Positions 51,848-60,251 of a DNA stretch of 64,000 bases are shown in pieces (the first letter of the stretch is position 1; each line of letters opens with the position of its first letter). The position numbers were made by a program, and so were the translations under genes. The notes under the pieces are model-generated. The model made no database searches, was not told the origin of the DNA, and was given only the letters and a program-made list of their open reading frames with translations. The DNA comes from RGIG1918 sp964570895 (GTDB lineage: Bacteria > Cyanobacteriota > Vampirovibrionia > Gastranaerophilales > Gastranaerophilaceae): the NCBI GenBank assembly GCA_964570895.1, contig CAZMZD010000006.1, positions 1-64,000 on the forward strand. The letters are read 5' to 3'.

Positions 51848-54468
51848 TATGCTACCGAGGTGCCATCATACAATGGCGGTTTTTTAAGTTTTTCTACCGC
51901 TTCTTGCGCTGTGCATATTAAATATTCATAATAATATTTATCGTCATCATTTGTTGAGTTTTCAAGCGCATATTCTGAAATGTTTATAATTTGTTTCAAA
52001 ACATCGACTGATTGGCTCAAAACAGAATAAACATCGCCTTCAAAAATGTGTTTGAACGGGTTATATCTAAAGCCCAAATATTCTTTTTCATTTTTTCTGA
52101 CAGTTGGGTCTTTCAAGATATTTTTAAAGTTGTTTGCAGAATTGTCATTATATTCAGTTTGGTTGAGCCAAGAATATGCAATGTAGCTTGAGAAAATATC
52201 TATGTCGTTTGTTTCGTCTGCAATTCTATTTTCTTTTTCAGCTCTTTGCAATCTTTCGCATAAATCTTCTGCATCACACAAAGTGTCTAGAATGTCATAT
52301 TTGCCTTCTTCTTCGCAATAATAAACAAACAAGTCATTTATTAATTTCTTTGTTTCTTCATTTTCAAAGTTTACGCCTGAATCAATAAGCCCAGCGGCAA
52401 ACGCAGCAAGCTCAGACGGGCTCAACCTGCCAAGTTTTTTATCTGCAATCATTTTCACAAGCACAAGTTCATTGTAGCCGTGTGCTTTTGTGAGCAAATT
52501 GCCCATAGGAGTAGTTTTATAGCCCCTTGGCGTTTTTTCAAGGAACTTGAATTTTTCAAGCACATGCTCATATTTGTTAATTTTATTATTTAAGCGATTT
52601 TTTGATTTTATCGGGTTTGCTTTTTGCGCTTGATACATATACAAAGACTTGTCTAGAAGATAATCTAAGCCTTCTTTATCGTCGCTTTGCATATAATATG
52701 AAGCAAGGAAATTATAGCTTGTTGAATATTTACTTGTTATCGCATTTGGATTTGAGAAAATATATTTCTTCGCAATTTCTTTATCACTGTTTGATAAGTT
52801 ATAAAGAATAACGTCGCCGATTTTATCTATACCGCGGCGCCCAGCGCGACCTGACATTTGTTGGAATTCGTTAACTGTTATTGGAGAATAGCCATCAAGC
52901 GCTTTGTCGTCCGGCTTATCCAATTGCGTGATTACAACTGACCTAGCAGGCATATTAATACCTGCAGATAATGTGCTCGTTGCAAACACAACTTTTAACA
53001 ATTTTTTAGAGAACAACTCTTCAACAAGTTTCTTGTATCCAGGCATTAACCCCGCATGGTGCGAAGCAATACCTGACATAAGATCGTGTTCATTAAAATG
53101 TTTTCCTAAGTATACATTTTTTTCTTTATATTCATGGATAATTTTTTGAATTTGCTCTTTTTCCTCTGGAGTTGTGAGGTTAAGACCTTCGTCAATAAGA
53201 TTTTTTACATTCATATCGCAAGCATTTCTTGAAAACTTAAATATGATTGCAGGAAGTTTTCTCGCGTCGTCTAAATCATGAATTAGAGTTTTGAAGTCTT
53301 CTTGAGGCCTTTTTTGATTTTTAGAAGATAGTACATTGCGGTTTAATTCGCGAGAATCGTGGTCTAAAAGAAGTTGGGTCACTTCGCGCGCAACATGTTC
53401 TTTAAGTGCGAATTGTTCTTGAATTGTTTTTGAAAAATCAGTGTGTTTAACATGTTCTTCTTCAAACAATGAGAACAGTTTTTCTTGTGCTTCAGCAGAT
53501 GTTATATCATTTTTATCCGCCAAAATTTCAATCGCACGTTTTTCTTTATCCGTGAAAGCACCTTCTTGCGCTCTTTCTTTCATTGAGGCAATATTTATGC
53601 TGCCCTTGACTATTTCTTTGAAAGGCTCTTTTTCACCTTTGGCATATTCTTGGAACACAAGCGGAACAAACCTTTCTTTGTGGCTTGCTTCAATCAAATT
53701 TGTTTTCTTTTTTGTAATTGAATCAATCCAAGAAGAAAATTCTTGCGCGTTGCCGACTGTTGCGCTCAATGGCAAAATTTGCATATTTTGAGGAGTGAAC
53801 ACAATTGATTCTTCCCAAATTTTTCCTCTTTCATGTTCATCTATATAGTGCGCTTCGTCAAACACAACTGTGTTTACATCTTTAAAACGGCTTTTTGTAG
53901 GGTCTGAAAATTCATTCAGCGCCATGTTTCTATATATTTCAGTTGTCATAATGAGAACCGGCGCGTCTTTTTTAAGTTTAATGTCCCCTGTTAAAAGACC
54001 GACATTTTCTTCGCCATATATTTTGCAAAATTCTCTGTATTTATCGTTTGATAAGGCTTTTAGAGGGGTTGTGTAATATGTTTTTTTGCCTTCTTTTAAA
54101 TTTTTTGTAATTACATAATTTGCAATTGCTGTTTTGCCAACACCTGTTGGAGCGATACAAACTGTGTTGTCACCATCGTATAAGCTTTTTGCCGAGCGAA
54201 GCTGCGTGTCATCCGGCATAGCTTGGAATTTTCTGCCTTTAGAGTCTTCTAAAATCGGCAATTGGAAATAATTTTGTTCGATTGTTTCATCAAAACTAGG
54301 CTCTGGCGCGCCTTTAAACAAAATTTGCTGATAATAACTTGCAGGATAGCTTGTTATTTGCGAATTTTGCACGTTTTGTGAGCTTTGTTTAATGGGGTTT
54401 GAAGAATTGTTCGTTAGTTTTGAAACGCCTGTAAACGGCTTAAAATTAGTTACTTTGTTTATCAACAT
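51847..54468 (-). CDS. Ski2-like DExH RNA helicase with N-terminal tag
   Basis: The 873-residue SF2 helicase begins MLINKVTNFKPFTGVSKL and has ILFKGAPEP near 50, resembling the tag of other proteins in this window. Motif I APTGVGKT (106-113), motif II DEAH (204-207), motif III LSATVGN (234-240), then FATSTLSAGINMPARSVVI and MSGRAGRRGIDKIGD (motifs V and VI). The C-terminal ~300 residues resemble the Ski2/Mtr4 helical and winged-helix region. It looks closest to the cyanobacterial/chloroplast ISE2 helicases, an RNA helicase family. The HNH protein gene follows at a one-base overlap. Confidence 0.85.
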   Translation of the reverse strand: MLINKVTNFKPFTGVSKLTNNSSNPIKQSSQNVQNSQITSYPASYYQQILFKGAPEPSFDETIEQNYFQLPILEDSKGRKFQAMPDDTQLRSAKSLYDGDNTVCIAPTGVGKTAIANYVITKNLKEGKKTYYTTPLKALSNDKYREFCKIYGEENVGLLTGDIKLKKDAPVLIMTTEIYRNMALNEFSDPTKSRFKDVNTVVFDEAHYIDEHERGKIWEESIVFTPQNMQILPLSATVGNAQEFSSWIDSITKKKTNLIEASHKERFVPLVFQEYAKGEKEPFKEIVKGSINIASMKERAQEGAFTDKEKRAIEILADKNDITSAEAQEKLFSLFEEEHVKHTDFSKTIQEQFALKEHVAREVTQLLLDHDSRELNRNVLSSKNQKRPQEDFKTLIHDLDDARKLPAIIFKFSRNACDMNVKNLIDEGLNLTTPEEKEQIQKIIHEYKEKNVYLGKHFNEHDLMSGIASHHAGLMPGYKKLVEELFSKKLLKVVFATSTLSAGINMPARSVVITQLDKPDDKALDGYSPITVNEFQQMSGRAGRRGIDKIGDVILYNLSNSDKEIAKKYIFSNPNAITSKYSTSYNFLASYYMQSDDKEGLDYLLDKSLYMYQAQKANPIKSKNRLNNKINKYEHVLEKFKFLEKTPRGYKTTPMGNLLTKAHGYNELVLVKMIADKKLGRLSPSELAAFAAGLIDSGVNFENEETKKLINDLFVYYCEEEGKYDILDTLCDAEDLCERLQRAEKENRIADETNDIDIFSSYIAYSWLNQTEYNDNSANNFKNILKDPTVRKNEKEYLGFRYNPFKHIFEGDVYSVLSQSVDVLKQIINISEYALENSTNDDDKYYYEYLICTAQEAVEKLKKPPLYDGTSVA

Positions 54469-54559
54469 ACAAATACCTATATTAGTATATGTATGTATAA
54501 ATCATGAATAACTTTTTTTTGAACATGTAAAAAGGAAAATCGAAACATTCCTTAATATA

Positions 54560-55204
54560 TTATTTTATAATTTGCATTATTTCTTCAAGATTTTTCTTTG
54601 GCGCGCGCCCTGATGGAACATCAGCAGGCTTGCCCACTGCTAAAAGTGAAACGATTTTATCATCGTCCGCTAAATTTAAAATTTTCTTAAACGCACTGCA
54701 TGCAAGAACAGGAGCCACCATCCAGCAAGAACCGAGCCCTAGAGCATGCGCCGTAAGCGCCATATTTTCAACCGCACCACCCATGCTTAAAAGTTGCGAA
54801 TCGGGGCGCATTAGGGAAATTTCCTCTGACGAATATTTTGCATTTTCTAAAACATTATCAAGAAAAGCAGGGTATTTTGTTTCAACAACCGCAATTAAAA
54901 GAGGTGCTTGGGTAAAAAATGTTGAGTGTGCGCGGAAGCGGTTTACACCGTCTTTTTCTTCTTGTTTATCAAGTTTAGACACAATTTCATCGTATTTTTC
55001 AAGCACGGCATTTGCCATCTTTTGCTTAACATCATTATTTAAAATTGCAACAAATTTCCAATTTTGAGCATTCACCGCAGAAGGCGCAAGACGGGCAGAG
55101 TCAATTATTTCTTTAATTTCATCATCGGTTGGAATGTAGTCTGTATATTTTCTTACAGTTTTTCTATTTTTTATAACCTCGAAAAAATTAACTCCGTCCT
55201 TCAT
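54560..55204 (-). CDS. Nitroreductase family protein
   Basis: The 214-residue FMN flavoprotein has the N-terminal RKTVRKYTDYIPTDDEI, SARLAPSAVNAQNWKFV (FMN phosphate), then a central region ending in MGGAVENMALTAHALGLGSCWM and the C-terminal LLAVGKPADVP-GRAPKK. It reduces quinones, nitro compounds or similar substrates; the natural substrate is not told by sequence. It is divergent from the VWA gene with 34 bp between the starts. Confidence 0.9.
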   Translation of the reverse strand: MKDGVNFFEVIKNRKTVRKYTDYIPTDDEIKEIIDSARLAPSAVNAQNWKFVAILNNDVKQKMANAVLEKYDEIVSKLDKQEEKDGVNRFRAHSTFFTQAPLLIAVVETKYPAFLDNVLENAKYSSEEISLMRPDSQLLSMGGAVENMALTAHALGLGSCWMVAPVLACSAFKKILNLADDDKIVSLLAVGKPADVPSGRAPKKNLEEIMQIIK

Positions 55205-55225
55205 ATTAAACTCCTTAATTTATGC

Positions 55226-55231
55226 TAAAAT
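55226..55231 (+). promoter_or_regulatory. Extended -10 element of the VWA gene, leaderless geometry
   Basis: TGCTAAAAT (55223-55231) is an extended -10 box ending 7 nt before the ATG at 55239. No clear -35 and no Shine-Dalgarno site are present. Confidence 0.4.
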
Positions 55232-55238
55232 TATTTGT

Positions 55239-56000
55239 ATGAAAAAATACTTTTTAATTTTAATATTTTGCTTGATTTTTGTAAAGCTACAATGGGCGAA
55301 TACATCTTTCGCCGATTTTGATAAAAACTATAAAGTTTTTGAACCTCAAACAACAGAAGAAGCAAGAAAAAACATTGAAAACAAAAAAAATATTCTTTTC
55401 ATCATTGATTTTTCAAACAGCATGAATGAGCCTATGGAAGGCACAACAAAAATTCAGCTTGCAATCAAAACAATGAAAGAACTTTTGGCTGAAATTCCGC
55501 AAGATGTGAATGTTGGGCTTAGGATTTACGGGCACAGCAGCGGTTTTACGTATCTTATGGGTTGCACTTCATCAAAATTGTTTGTGCCACTAGGAGTCAA
55601 GAACAGAGAGGAAATTATATCTTCACTTGGAAAGGTTAACGCCGTTGGCTGGACGCCTATCACATATTCTCTAAAACAAGCGGTTCACAAGGATTTCGCA
55701 GGAATTGCAGGGCAAAAACACATAATTTTACTTACAGACGGCGGTGAAAATTGCGACGAAAGCCCTTGCACCTATTCCATAAACCTTATGCAAACAAGAG
55801 AAGATATTTCAATTGATGTAATTGCGTTTGACCTGAATGACTACGAAGCCAAAAACCAGCTCAGGTGCACTTCTTATGTGACTCGCGGAAATTTTTATGA
55901 TGCAAAAAATTCAAAAGAACTGAAAGACAGTTTGTTTGACAGTTTAAACATTGATAAATCCGTTAAAGGGCAAGTGAAGGTTAAAACATCGCCGTTTTAA
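55239..56000 (+). CDS. Secreted von Willebrand factor A domain protein
   Basis: The 253-residue protein has a signal peptide (MKKYFLILIFCLIFVKLQWA, then NTSFA) and a VWA domain with an intact MIDAS site: DFSNSMNEPM (DxSxS), a threonine in WTPITYSLKQA, and TDGGENCDESPC. The order matches secreted VWA proteins that bind ligands through a metal. Ligand unknown. Two disulphide-capable Cys occur (GCTSSK and CDESPC). It starts 34 bp from the divergent nitroreductase and its stop overlaps the convergent HAD gene by 4 bp. Confidence 0.85.
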   Translation: MKKYFLILIFCLIFVKLQWANTSFADFDKNYKVFEPQTTEEARKNIENKKNILFIIDFSNSMNEPMEGTTKIQLAIKTMKELLAEIPQDVNVGLRIYGHSSGFTYLMGCTSSKLFVPLGVKNREEIISSLGKVNAVGWTPITYSLKQAVHKDFAGIAGQKHIILLTDGGENCDESPCTYSINLMQTREDISIDVIAFDLNDYEAKNQLRCTSYVTRGNFYDAKNSKELKDSLFDSLNIDKSVKGQVKVKTSPF

Positions 56001-56338
56001 GATTTATACCAAGGCTTGAAATTGTTTATTTGACTTGCAAGTAAATCATAATCGCCTTCAAATTTTAAACACCTGTCATCAATTATGAGCCATGAAAGCT
56101 CTTTTTCATTCGTTATGCTTGAAAAATATTTGTCCAAATTATTATCTTCGAGCCAAGTGCGCGCAAGAGCTTCATCGCGCGTGGTAAACAATTTGAGCTC
56201 ATAATCTTTGTTTAATTTTTCAAGAAATTCAGATGTACCTTCTTTTGGCTCAGGAATTAAATTTTTATCGTAATTACCCTTATATTCATTAAGCACGCCA
56301 TCTAAATCAATCAAGATAGTTTTCTTGTAAGTTTTCAT
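55997..56338 (-). CDS. Small HAD-superfamily protein
   Basis: The 113-residue protein has the HAD nucleophile motif ILIDLDGVLNEYKG (D12 and D14 in LIDLDG), motif II LKLFTTRDE with the threonine, and IIDDRCLKFEGDY as the acidic motif IV. It has no cap domain and a size near that of the minimal HAD core. Substrate unknown; similar small proteins occur as YqfW/nucleotidase-like genes. It converges with the VWA gene and overlaps its stop by 4 bp. Confidence 0.75.
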   Translation of the reverse strand: MKTYKKTILIDLDGVLNEYKGNYDKNLIPEPKEGTSEFLEKLNKDYELKLFTTRDEALARTWLEDNNLDKYFSSITNEKELSWLIIDDRCLKFEGDYDLLASQINNFKPWYKS

Positions 56339-56452
56339 AAATTACTCCTTTTTAAAAACTAAGTGTGGAATGCTTATTATAAAAAAATATTTGATTAAAT
56401 ATTGTAGAGTTTTTACAGCACCTTGATTAATCATACGCAATATGATGTAAAA

Positions 56453-56725
56453 ATGCAACAACAAGATAAAAAGACAATGGTTTTAAATAAAGCAATGGGC
56501 GAAATTGTTAAGGAACTAAGAGAGAAAAACGCCAAAAGTTCAATTAACAATTTTGCGCGCGAATACGATTTTGATAGAGGCAATTTAAGCAAACTTGAAA
56601 GAGGACAGCTAAATTGCAGGCTGCTAACTGCATGGAAATTATCAGAAGCGCTTGGCATAAAATTTTCTGATTTTGCAAAGTTGTTAGAAGAAAAACTTGG
56701 CGAAAATTTTACTTTGATTGATTAG
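56453..56725 (+). CDS. Small XRE-family DNA-binding protein
   Basis: The 90-residue protein carries a helix-turn-helix at about 15-75 (GEIVKELREKNAKSSINNFA, YDFDRGNLSKLERGQLN, WKLSEALGIKFSDFAKLL). There is no other domain. A TTG at 56423 is in frame upstream; the ATG at 56453 follows TATGAT by 6 nt, which suggests a leaderless transcript with the ATG as start. It is followed by another XRE gene. Confidence 0.8.
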   Translation: MQQQDKKTMVLNKAMGEIVKELREKNAKSSINNFAREYDFDRGNLSKLERGQLNCRLLTAWKLSEALGIKFSDFAKLLEEKLGENFTLID

Positions 56726-56790
56726 TAACAGCACATTTTCTATTGTGAAATCTCAATGAATATTTTTACACAATATTTGATAATACTTAA

Positions 56791-57009
56791 ATGAATTATT
56801 CGCGATTGGGAAAATACATAAAAGACGAACGAATTAAGCTGGGCGTTTCATTGAATGAATTTGCACTGTCTGTTGATGTTGACCCAGCGATATTATCCCG
56901 TATTGAAAATTTAAAACAAAATATAAAATTAAATGTGTTAGAAAAAATCGCAAACGGCTTCAAGAAAACGCCTGCACAATTTTTGAGCGATTTTGAAAAA
57001 CTAAATTAA
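56791..57009 (+). CDS. Small XRE-family DNA-binding protein
   Basis: The 72-residue single-domain Cro/CI type regulator (LGKYIKDERIKLGVSLNEFA, DPAILSRIENLKQNI, LEKIANGFKKTPAQFLSDF). It differs in sequence from the XRE proteins at 56453 and 14731. The ATG lies 6 nt after a GATAAT box. It is convergent with hisS, the stops adjacent. Confidence 0.85.
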   Translation: MNYSRLGKYIKDERIKLGVSLNEFALSVDVDPAILSRIENLKQNIKLNVLEKIANGFKKTPAQFLSDFEKLN

Positions 57010-58221
57010 TTATAGCTCTTTCTTTTGCACCTGCTCGCCTGTTTCAAGGTTTTTCACAGTATAAAACCCTTGCGCAATTTCGTCTTCGCCAATAATTACA
57101 GCGAATTTTGCAACTTTTGCAGCTTTTTCAAGTTGTTTATTAAATTTCCTTGATTTAGGGTCAAAATCGGCAGTTTTCCCGCCCTCGCGCAATTTGCAAA
57201 CAGTTTTAAAGGCTTCTGTTGTATATTTTGAAACGACAAAATAATCTAATTTTTGAGGCTCAAGAGTTGGAATAAGCGAAGACAACCTTTCGACGCCAAG
57301 CGCCCAACCAACGGCAGGAGTAGGCTCTCCGCCTAATTGACCAACAAGCCCGTCATATCTTCCGCCGCCAATCACCGCATTTTGCGAACCTAAGTTATTA
57401 CTTTTAATTTCAAACACAAGTCTGTTATAATAATCCAGACCGCGAACCAAAAGCTTGTTTATGTTGTATTTTATGCCAAGAGCTGAAAGCTCATTACAAA
57501 TAATTTCAAATTGCTCTCTGCACTCATCGCAAATAAAATCAGAGAAAATAACTTCTTTCACATTATCAAGCGCAAAAATCTTTTGGCATTCTTCGCATTT
57601 GCAGTCCAAAATTCTTAGCGGATTTTTTTCGTAGCGCATGTTGCAATCCGGACAAAGCTTGTCTAAATAAGGTTTTAGAACTTCTTTTATTGCGTTTCTG
57701 TAATTATCTCTGCATTTTGAACAACCAAGAGAATTAATTTCAACTTCTAAATCATTTAGCCCTAATTTTTTCAAAATATTAATTGCAAGCGTGATAACTT
57801 CAATATCTGTGTATGGAGAATCCGAGCCAAAAACTTCCACGCCCATTTGGTGGAATTGCCTTTGCCTTCCTGCTTGAGGGCGTTCATAGCGAAACATTGG
57901 TCCAAAATACCAAAATTTTTGAGGTGGCGAAATTCTTGAAAAACCATGCTCAATATAAGCCCTCACAACGCCTGCCGTGTTTTCAGGGCGAAGAGTTAAA
58001 GAGTTGCCATCGTGAATTTTAAAGGTATACATTTCTTTATTCACAATGTCTGTACTATCCCCAACACCGCGCGCAAAAAGCTCTGTCACCTCAAAAATCG
58101 GTGTTGAAATTTTTTGCACATTGGCAGAAGAAAAAACTTCTCTTCCTGCATTTTCTATTTTTTCGAATTTGAGCATTTGCTCATCAAATACATCTTTTGT
58201 TCCACGTTCGGCTTTAATCAT
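57010..58221 (-). CDS. hisS: Histidyl-tRNA synthetase
   Basis: The 403-residue class II synthetase has motif 1 region (RGTKDVFDEQMLKFEKIE), motif 2 WYFGPMFRYERPQAGRQRQF, HQMGVEVFG, the histidine-specific LLVRGLDYYNRLVFEI and motif 3 GGRYDGLVGQLGG with ALGVERL. A Cys-rich insertion (LCPDCNMR, LDCKCEECQK, CDECREQ) is seen in many bacterial HisRS and probably binds zinc. It starts 1 bp after the ald stop. Confidence 0.96.
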   Translation of the reverse strand: MIKAERGTKDVFDEQMLKFEKIENAGREVFSSANVQKISTPIFEVTELFARGVGDSTDIVNKEMYTFKIHDGNSLTLRPENTAGVVRAYIEHGFSRISPPQKFWYFGPMFRYERPQAGRQRQFHQMGVEVFGSDSPYTDIEVITLAINILKKLGLNDLEVEINSLGCSKCRDNYRNAIKEVLKPYLDKLCPDCNMRYEKNPLRILDCKCEECQKIFALDNVKEVIFSDFICDECREQFEIICNELSALGIKYNINKLLVRGLDYYNRLVFEIKSNNLGSQNAVIGGGRYDGLVGQLGGEPTPAVGWALGVERLSSLIPTLEPQKLDYFVVSKYTTEAFKTVCKLREGGKTADFDPKSRKFNKQLEKAAKVAKFAVIIGEDEIAQGFYTVKNLETGEQVQKKEL

Positions 58222-59346
58222 CTAAAATCCCACTATCATTGAAAGTTCTGTATGTTCTTTTTCTAAAATGTTTGCTAATTTTTCGCTTGTAACCATTCCA
58301 TTAAATGTTGAAACGCCCGTTGCAAAAACTTCATTTTTCTTAATTGCAGAAATTATACCTTCTTCGCAAATTTGGTGCAAGTAAGGAAACATTGCATAAG
58401 AAAACGCAAGAGAAGCTGTTTTCGGCACTGTCGAAGGCACATTTGGCACAGCATAGTGCAAAACGCCATATTTTTCATAAATCGGGTTTTCATGTGTTGT
58501 AATTCTATCTATTGTTTCAATTACGCCGCCTTGGTCAATTGCCACGTCCATAACAACAGAGCCTTTTTTCATTTGTTTTACAATATCTGCCGTCACAAGT
58601 TTTGGCATTTTGCCTTGTGCATAAACCGCGCCGATTAAAATATCAGCGTCGCGCGCTTCGCGGGCAATTGTCATAGGGTTAGAGTAGAAAGTTTTAACTC
58701 CGCCATTAAATGCAAGGTCAATTTTTGCAAGTTTTTTATGATTAACATCAAGGACAGAAACATCTGCGCCCATGCCATGCGCCACTTTGGCAGCGTTAAG
58801 CCCAACTGTTCCGCCCCCGATAATAACAACTTTACCCGCAGGAACCCCAGGAACACCGCCAAGCAAAATGCCTGAACCGCCCATTGTGCGCTCTAAAAAT
58901 TTTGCGCCCGCTTGAATTGCAATGCGCCCTGCAACCTGTGACATTGGGCTCAAAATTGGCCTTTCGCCATTTTTTGTGTGTATTGTTTCAAGGGAAACCG
59001 AGCAAACTTTTCTCTTTAAAAGTTCCTCTGCGAGCTGTTTTTCATTATCTAAGTGCAAATAACCAAGAAGCACATGCTTTGAATTAAAAAATTTATATTC
59101 TGCAATTTGAGGTTCTTTAATTTTGAGCACATAAGTTGCTCTTGACCATAATTCTTCAGGTGTTGAAACAATTTCTGCGCCAGCTTTTTCATATTCTTCG
59201 TTCGAAAAACCGGCAAGAAGCCCTGCATCTTTTTCAACAAGCACCCCTCTTTCTTCTTTAGGGAGCATGCCAATTACATCAGGAGTTAATGAAACCCTTG
59301 TTTCGCCTGCTTTTAATTCTTTTGGAACGCCAAAAAATTTAACCAT
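58222..59346 (-). CDS. ald: Alanine dehydrogenase
   Basis: The 374-residue enzyme has the PNT/Ald fold: FFGVPKELKAGETRVSLTPD, VLKIKEPQIAEYKFF, HLDNEKQLAEELL, SPMSQVAGRIAIQAGAKFLE, the NAD site VVIIGGGTVGLNAAKVAHGMG, and YAVPNVPSTVPKTASLAFS. It interconverts L-alanine and pyruvate plus ammonia. It lies 7 bp after pyrF and directly before hisS. Confidence 0.95.
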   Translation of the reverse strand: MVKFFGVPKELKAGETRVSLTPDVIGMLPKEERGVLVEKDAGLLAGFSNEEYEKAGAEIVSTPEELWSRATYVLKIKEPQIAEYKFFNSKHVLLGYLHLDNEKQLAEELLKRKVCSVSLETIHTKNGERPILSPMSQVAGRIAIQAGAKFLERTMGGSGILLGGVPGVPAGKVVIIGGGTVGLNAAKVAHGMGADVSVLDVNHKKLAKIDLAFNGGVKTFYSNPMTIAREARDADILIGAVYAQGKMPKLVTADIVKQMKKGSVVMDVAIDQGGVIETIDRITTHENPIYEKYGVLHYAVPNVPSTVPKTASLAFSYAMFPYLHQICEEGIISAIKKNEVFATGVSTFNGMVTSEKLANILEKEHTELSMIVGF

Positions 59347-59353
59347 TCTAACC

Positions 59354-60118
59354 TCAATTTAATTTAACATAAGTGCCTGCAAGAGCGTCTTCAATTTCAT
59401 CTATGATTAATTGAATTGCGTCAATTTTATTTTCAGCTTTTGTGACAGGGCGCCCAATAACCATATAGTCAATTCCTGCATTTATCGCGTCAGCAGGTGT
59501 CACAACTCGAACCTGATCATCCACAACAGACCAAGTCGGGCGAATTGCAGGGCACACAATAATAAAATCTTCGCCGCAAATTTTTCTGATTTGAGCAGCT
59601 TCTGAAGCAGAAGCAACAACGCCTGAAAGGCAAGCTTCATTTGCAATTTTTGCAAGAGAAGCAACATAATCATCAATATTTAATTCTACGCTTAATTCTT
59701 GGTTTAAAGTTCTTTGCCCAAAGCTTGAAAGCAAAGTCACGCCCAGAATTGTCGGCTTATCTTTTTCTAAAGTTTTTGCCACCTCATTACAGTATTTAAC
59801 TGTCGAAGTGAGCATTTTAGAACCACCTTTAATGTGGATGTCGAAAAAATCTATGTCATTTTTAATTAAATTCGCACTAGCGCGCGCAACAGTGTTTGGA
59901 ATATCGTGAAATTTACCGTCAAAAAAGACTCTTCCACCTTCTTCATGTATCATTTTAACAACTTCATACCCACATGAAGTGAAAAGTTGCAAACCAACTT
60001 TAAAAAACCCAACATAGTCTTTAAGCTCACGCACAAGCTCTCTTGCAACTTCAAATTCATCTACATCAAGAGCCAATATTATACGTTCTTTTGCACTCGC
60101 CGGTTTGTTAACTATCAT
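59354..60118 (-). CDS. pyrF: Orotidine 5'-phosphate decarboxylase
   Basis: The 254-residue TIM-barrel enzyme of PyrF subfamily 1 has ILALDVDEFEVARELVREL, FFKVGLQLFTSCG, and the catalytic triad sequence FFDGKFHDIPNTVARA (D-x-K-x-x-D), then FFDIHIKGGSKML and VCPAIRPTWSVVDDQVRVVTP (split). It makes UMP. It is first in a pyrF-ald-hisS run with spacings of 7 and 0 bp. Confidence 0.95.
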   Translation of the reverse strand: MIVNKPASAKERIILALDVDEFEVARELVRELKDYVGFFKVGLQLFTSCGYEVVKMIHEEGGRVFFDGKFHDIPNTVARASANLIKNDIDFFDIHIKGGSKMLTSTVKYCNEVAKTLEKDKPTILGVTLLSSFGQRTLNQELSVELNIDDYVASLAKIANEACLSGVVASASEAAQIRKICGEDFIIVCPAIRPTWSVVDDQVRVVTPADAINAGIDYMVIGRPVTKAENKIDAIQLIIDEIEDALAGTYVKLN

Positions 60119-60215
60119 ATCTTTATTCCATACATTCTATATCGTTCGACAAAACAAAATTCTATCACTTGAAGCCCTATTTTGCAAATCGTTAAGATGA
60201 TATTAAGTAAATAAT

Positions 60216-60245
60216 TTGATTTGAAAACAAAATGCATATTATAAT
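60216..60245 (+). promoter_or_regulatory. Promoter with leaderless geometry for the 60252 gene
   Basis: TTGATT (60216-60221), 18-bp spacer, TATAAT (60240-60245), then 6 nt to the ATG at 60252. No Shine-Dalgarno site is present. Confidence 0.55.
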
Positions 60246-60251
60246 TATATT

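Noticed and set aside
57600..57760. Cys-rich insertion of HisS as an unusual domain
   Set aside because: Similar Cys-containing insertions are common in bacterial histidyl-tRNA synthetases.
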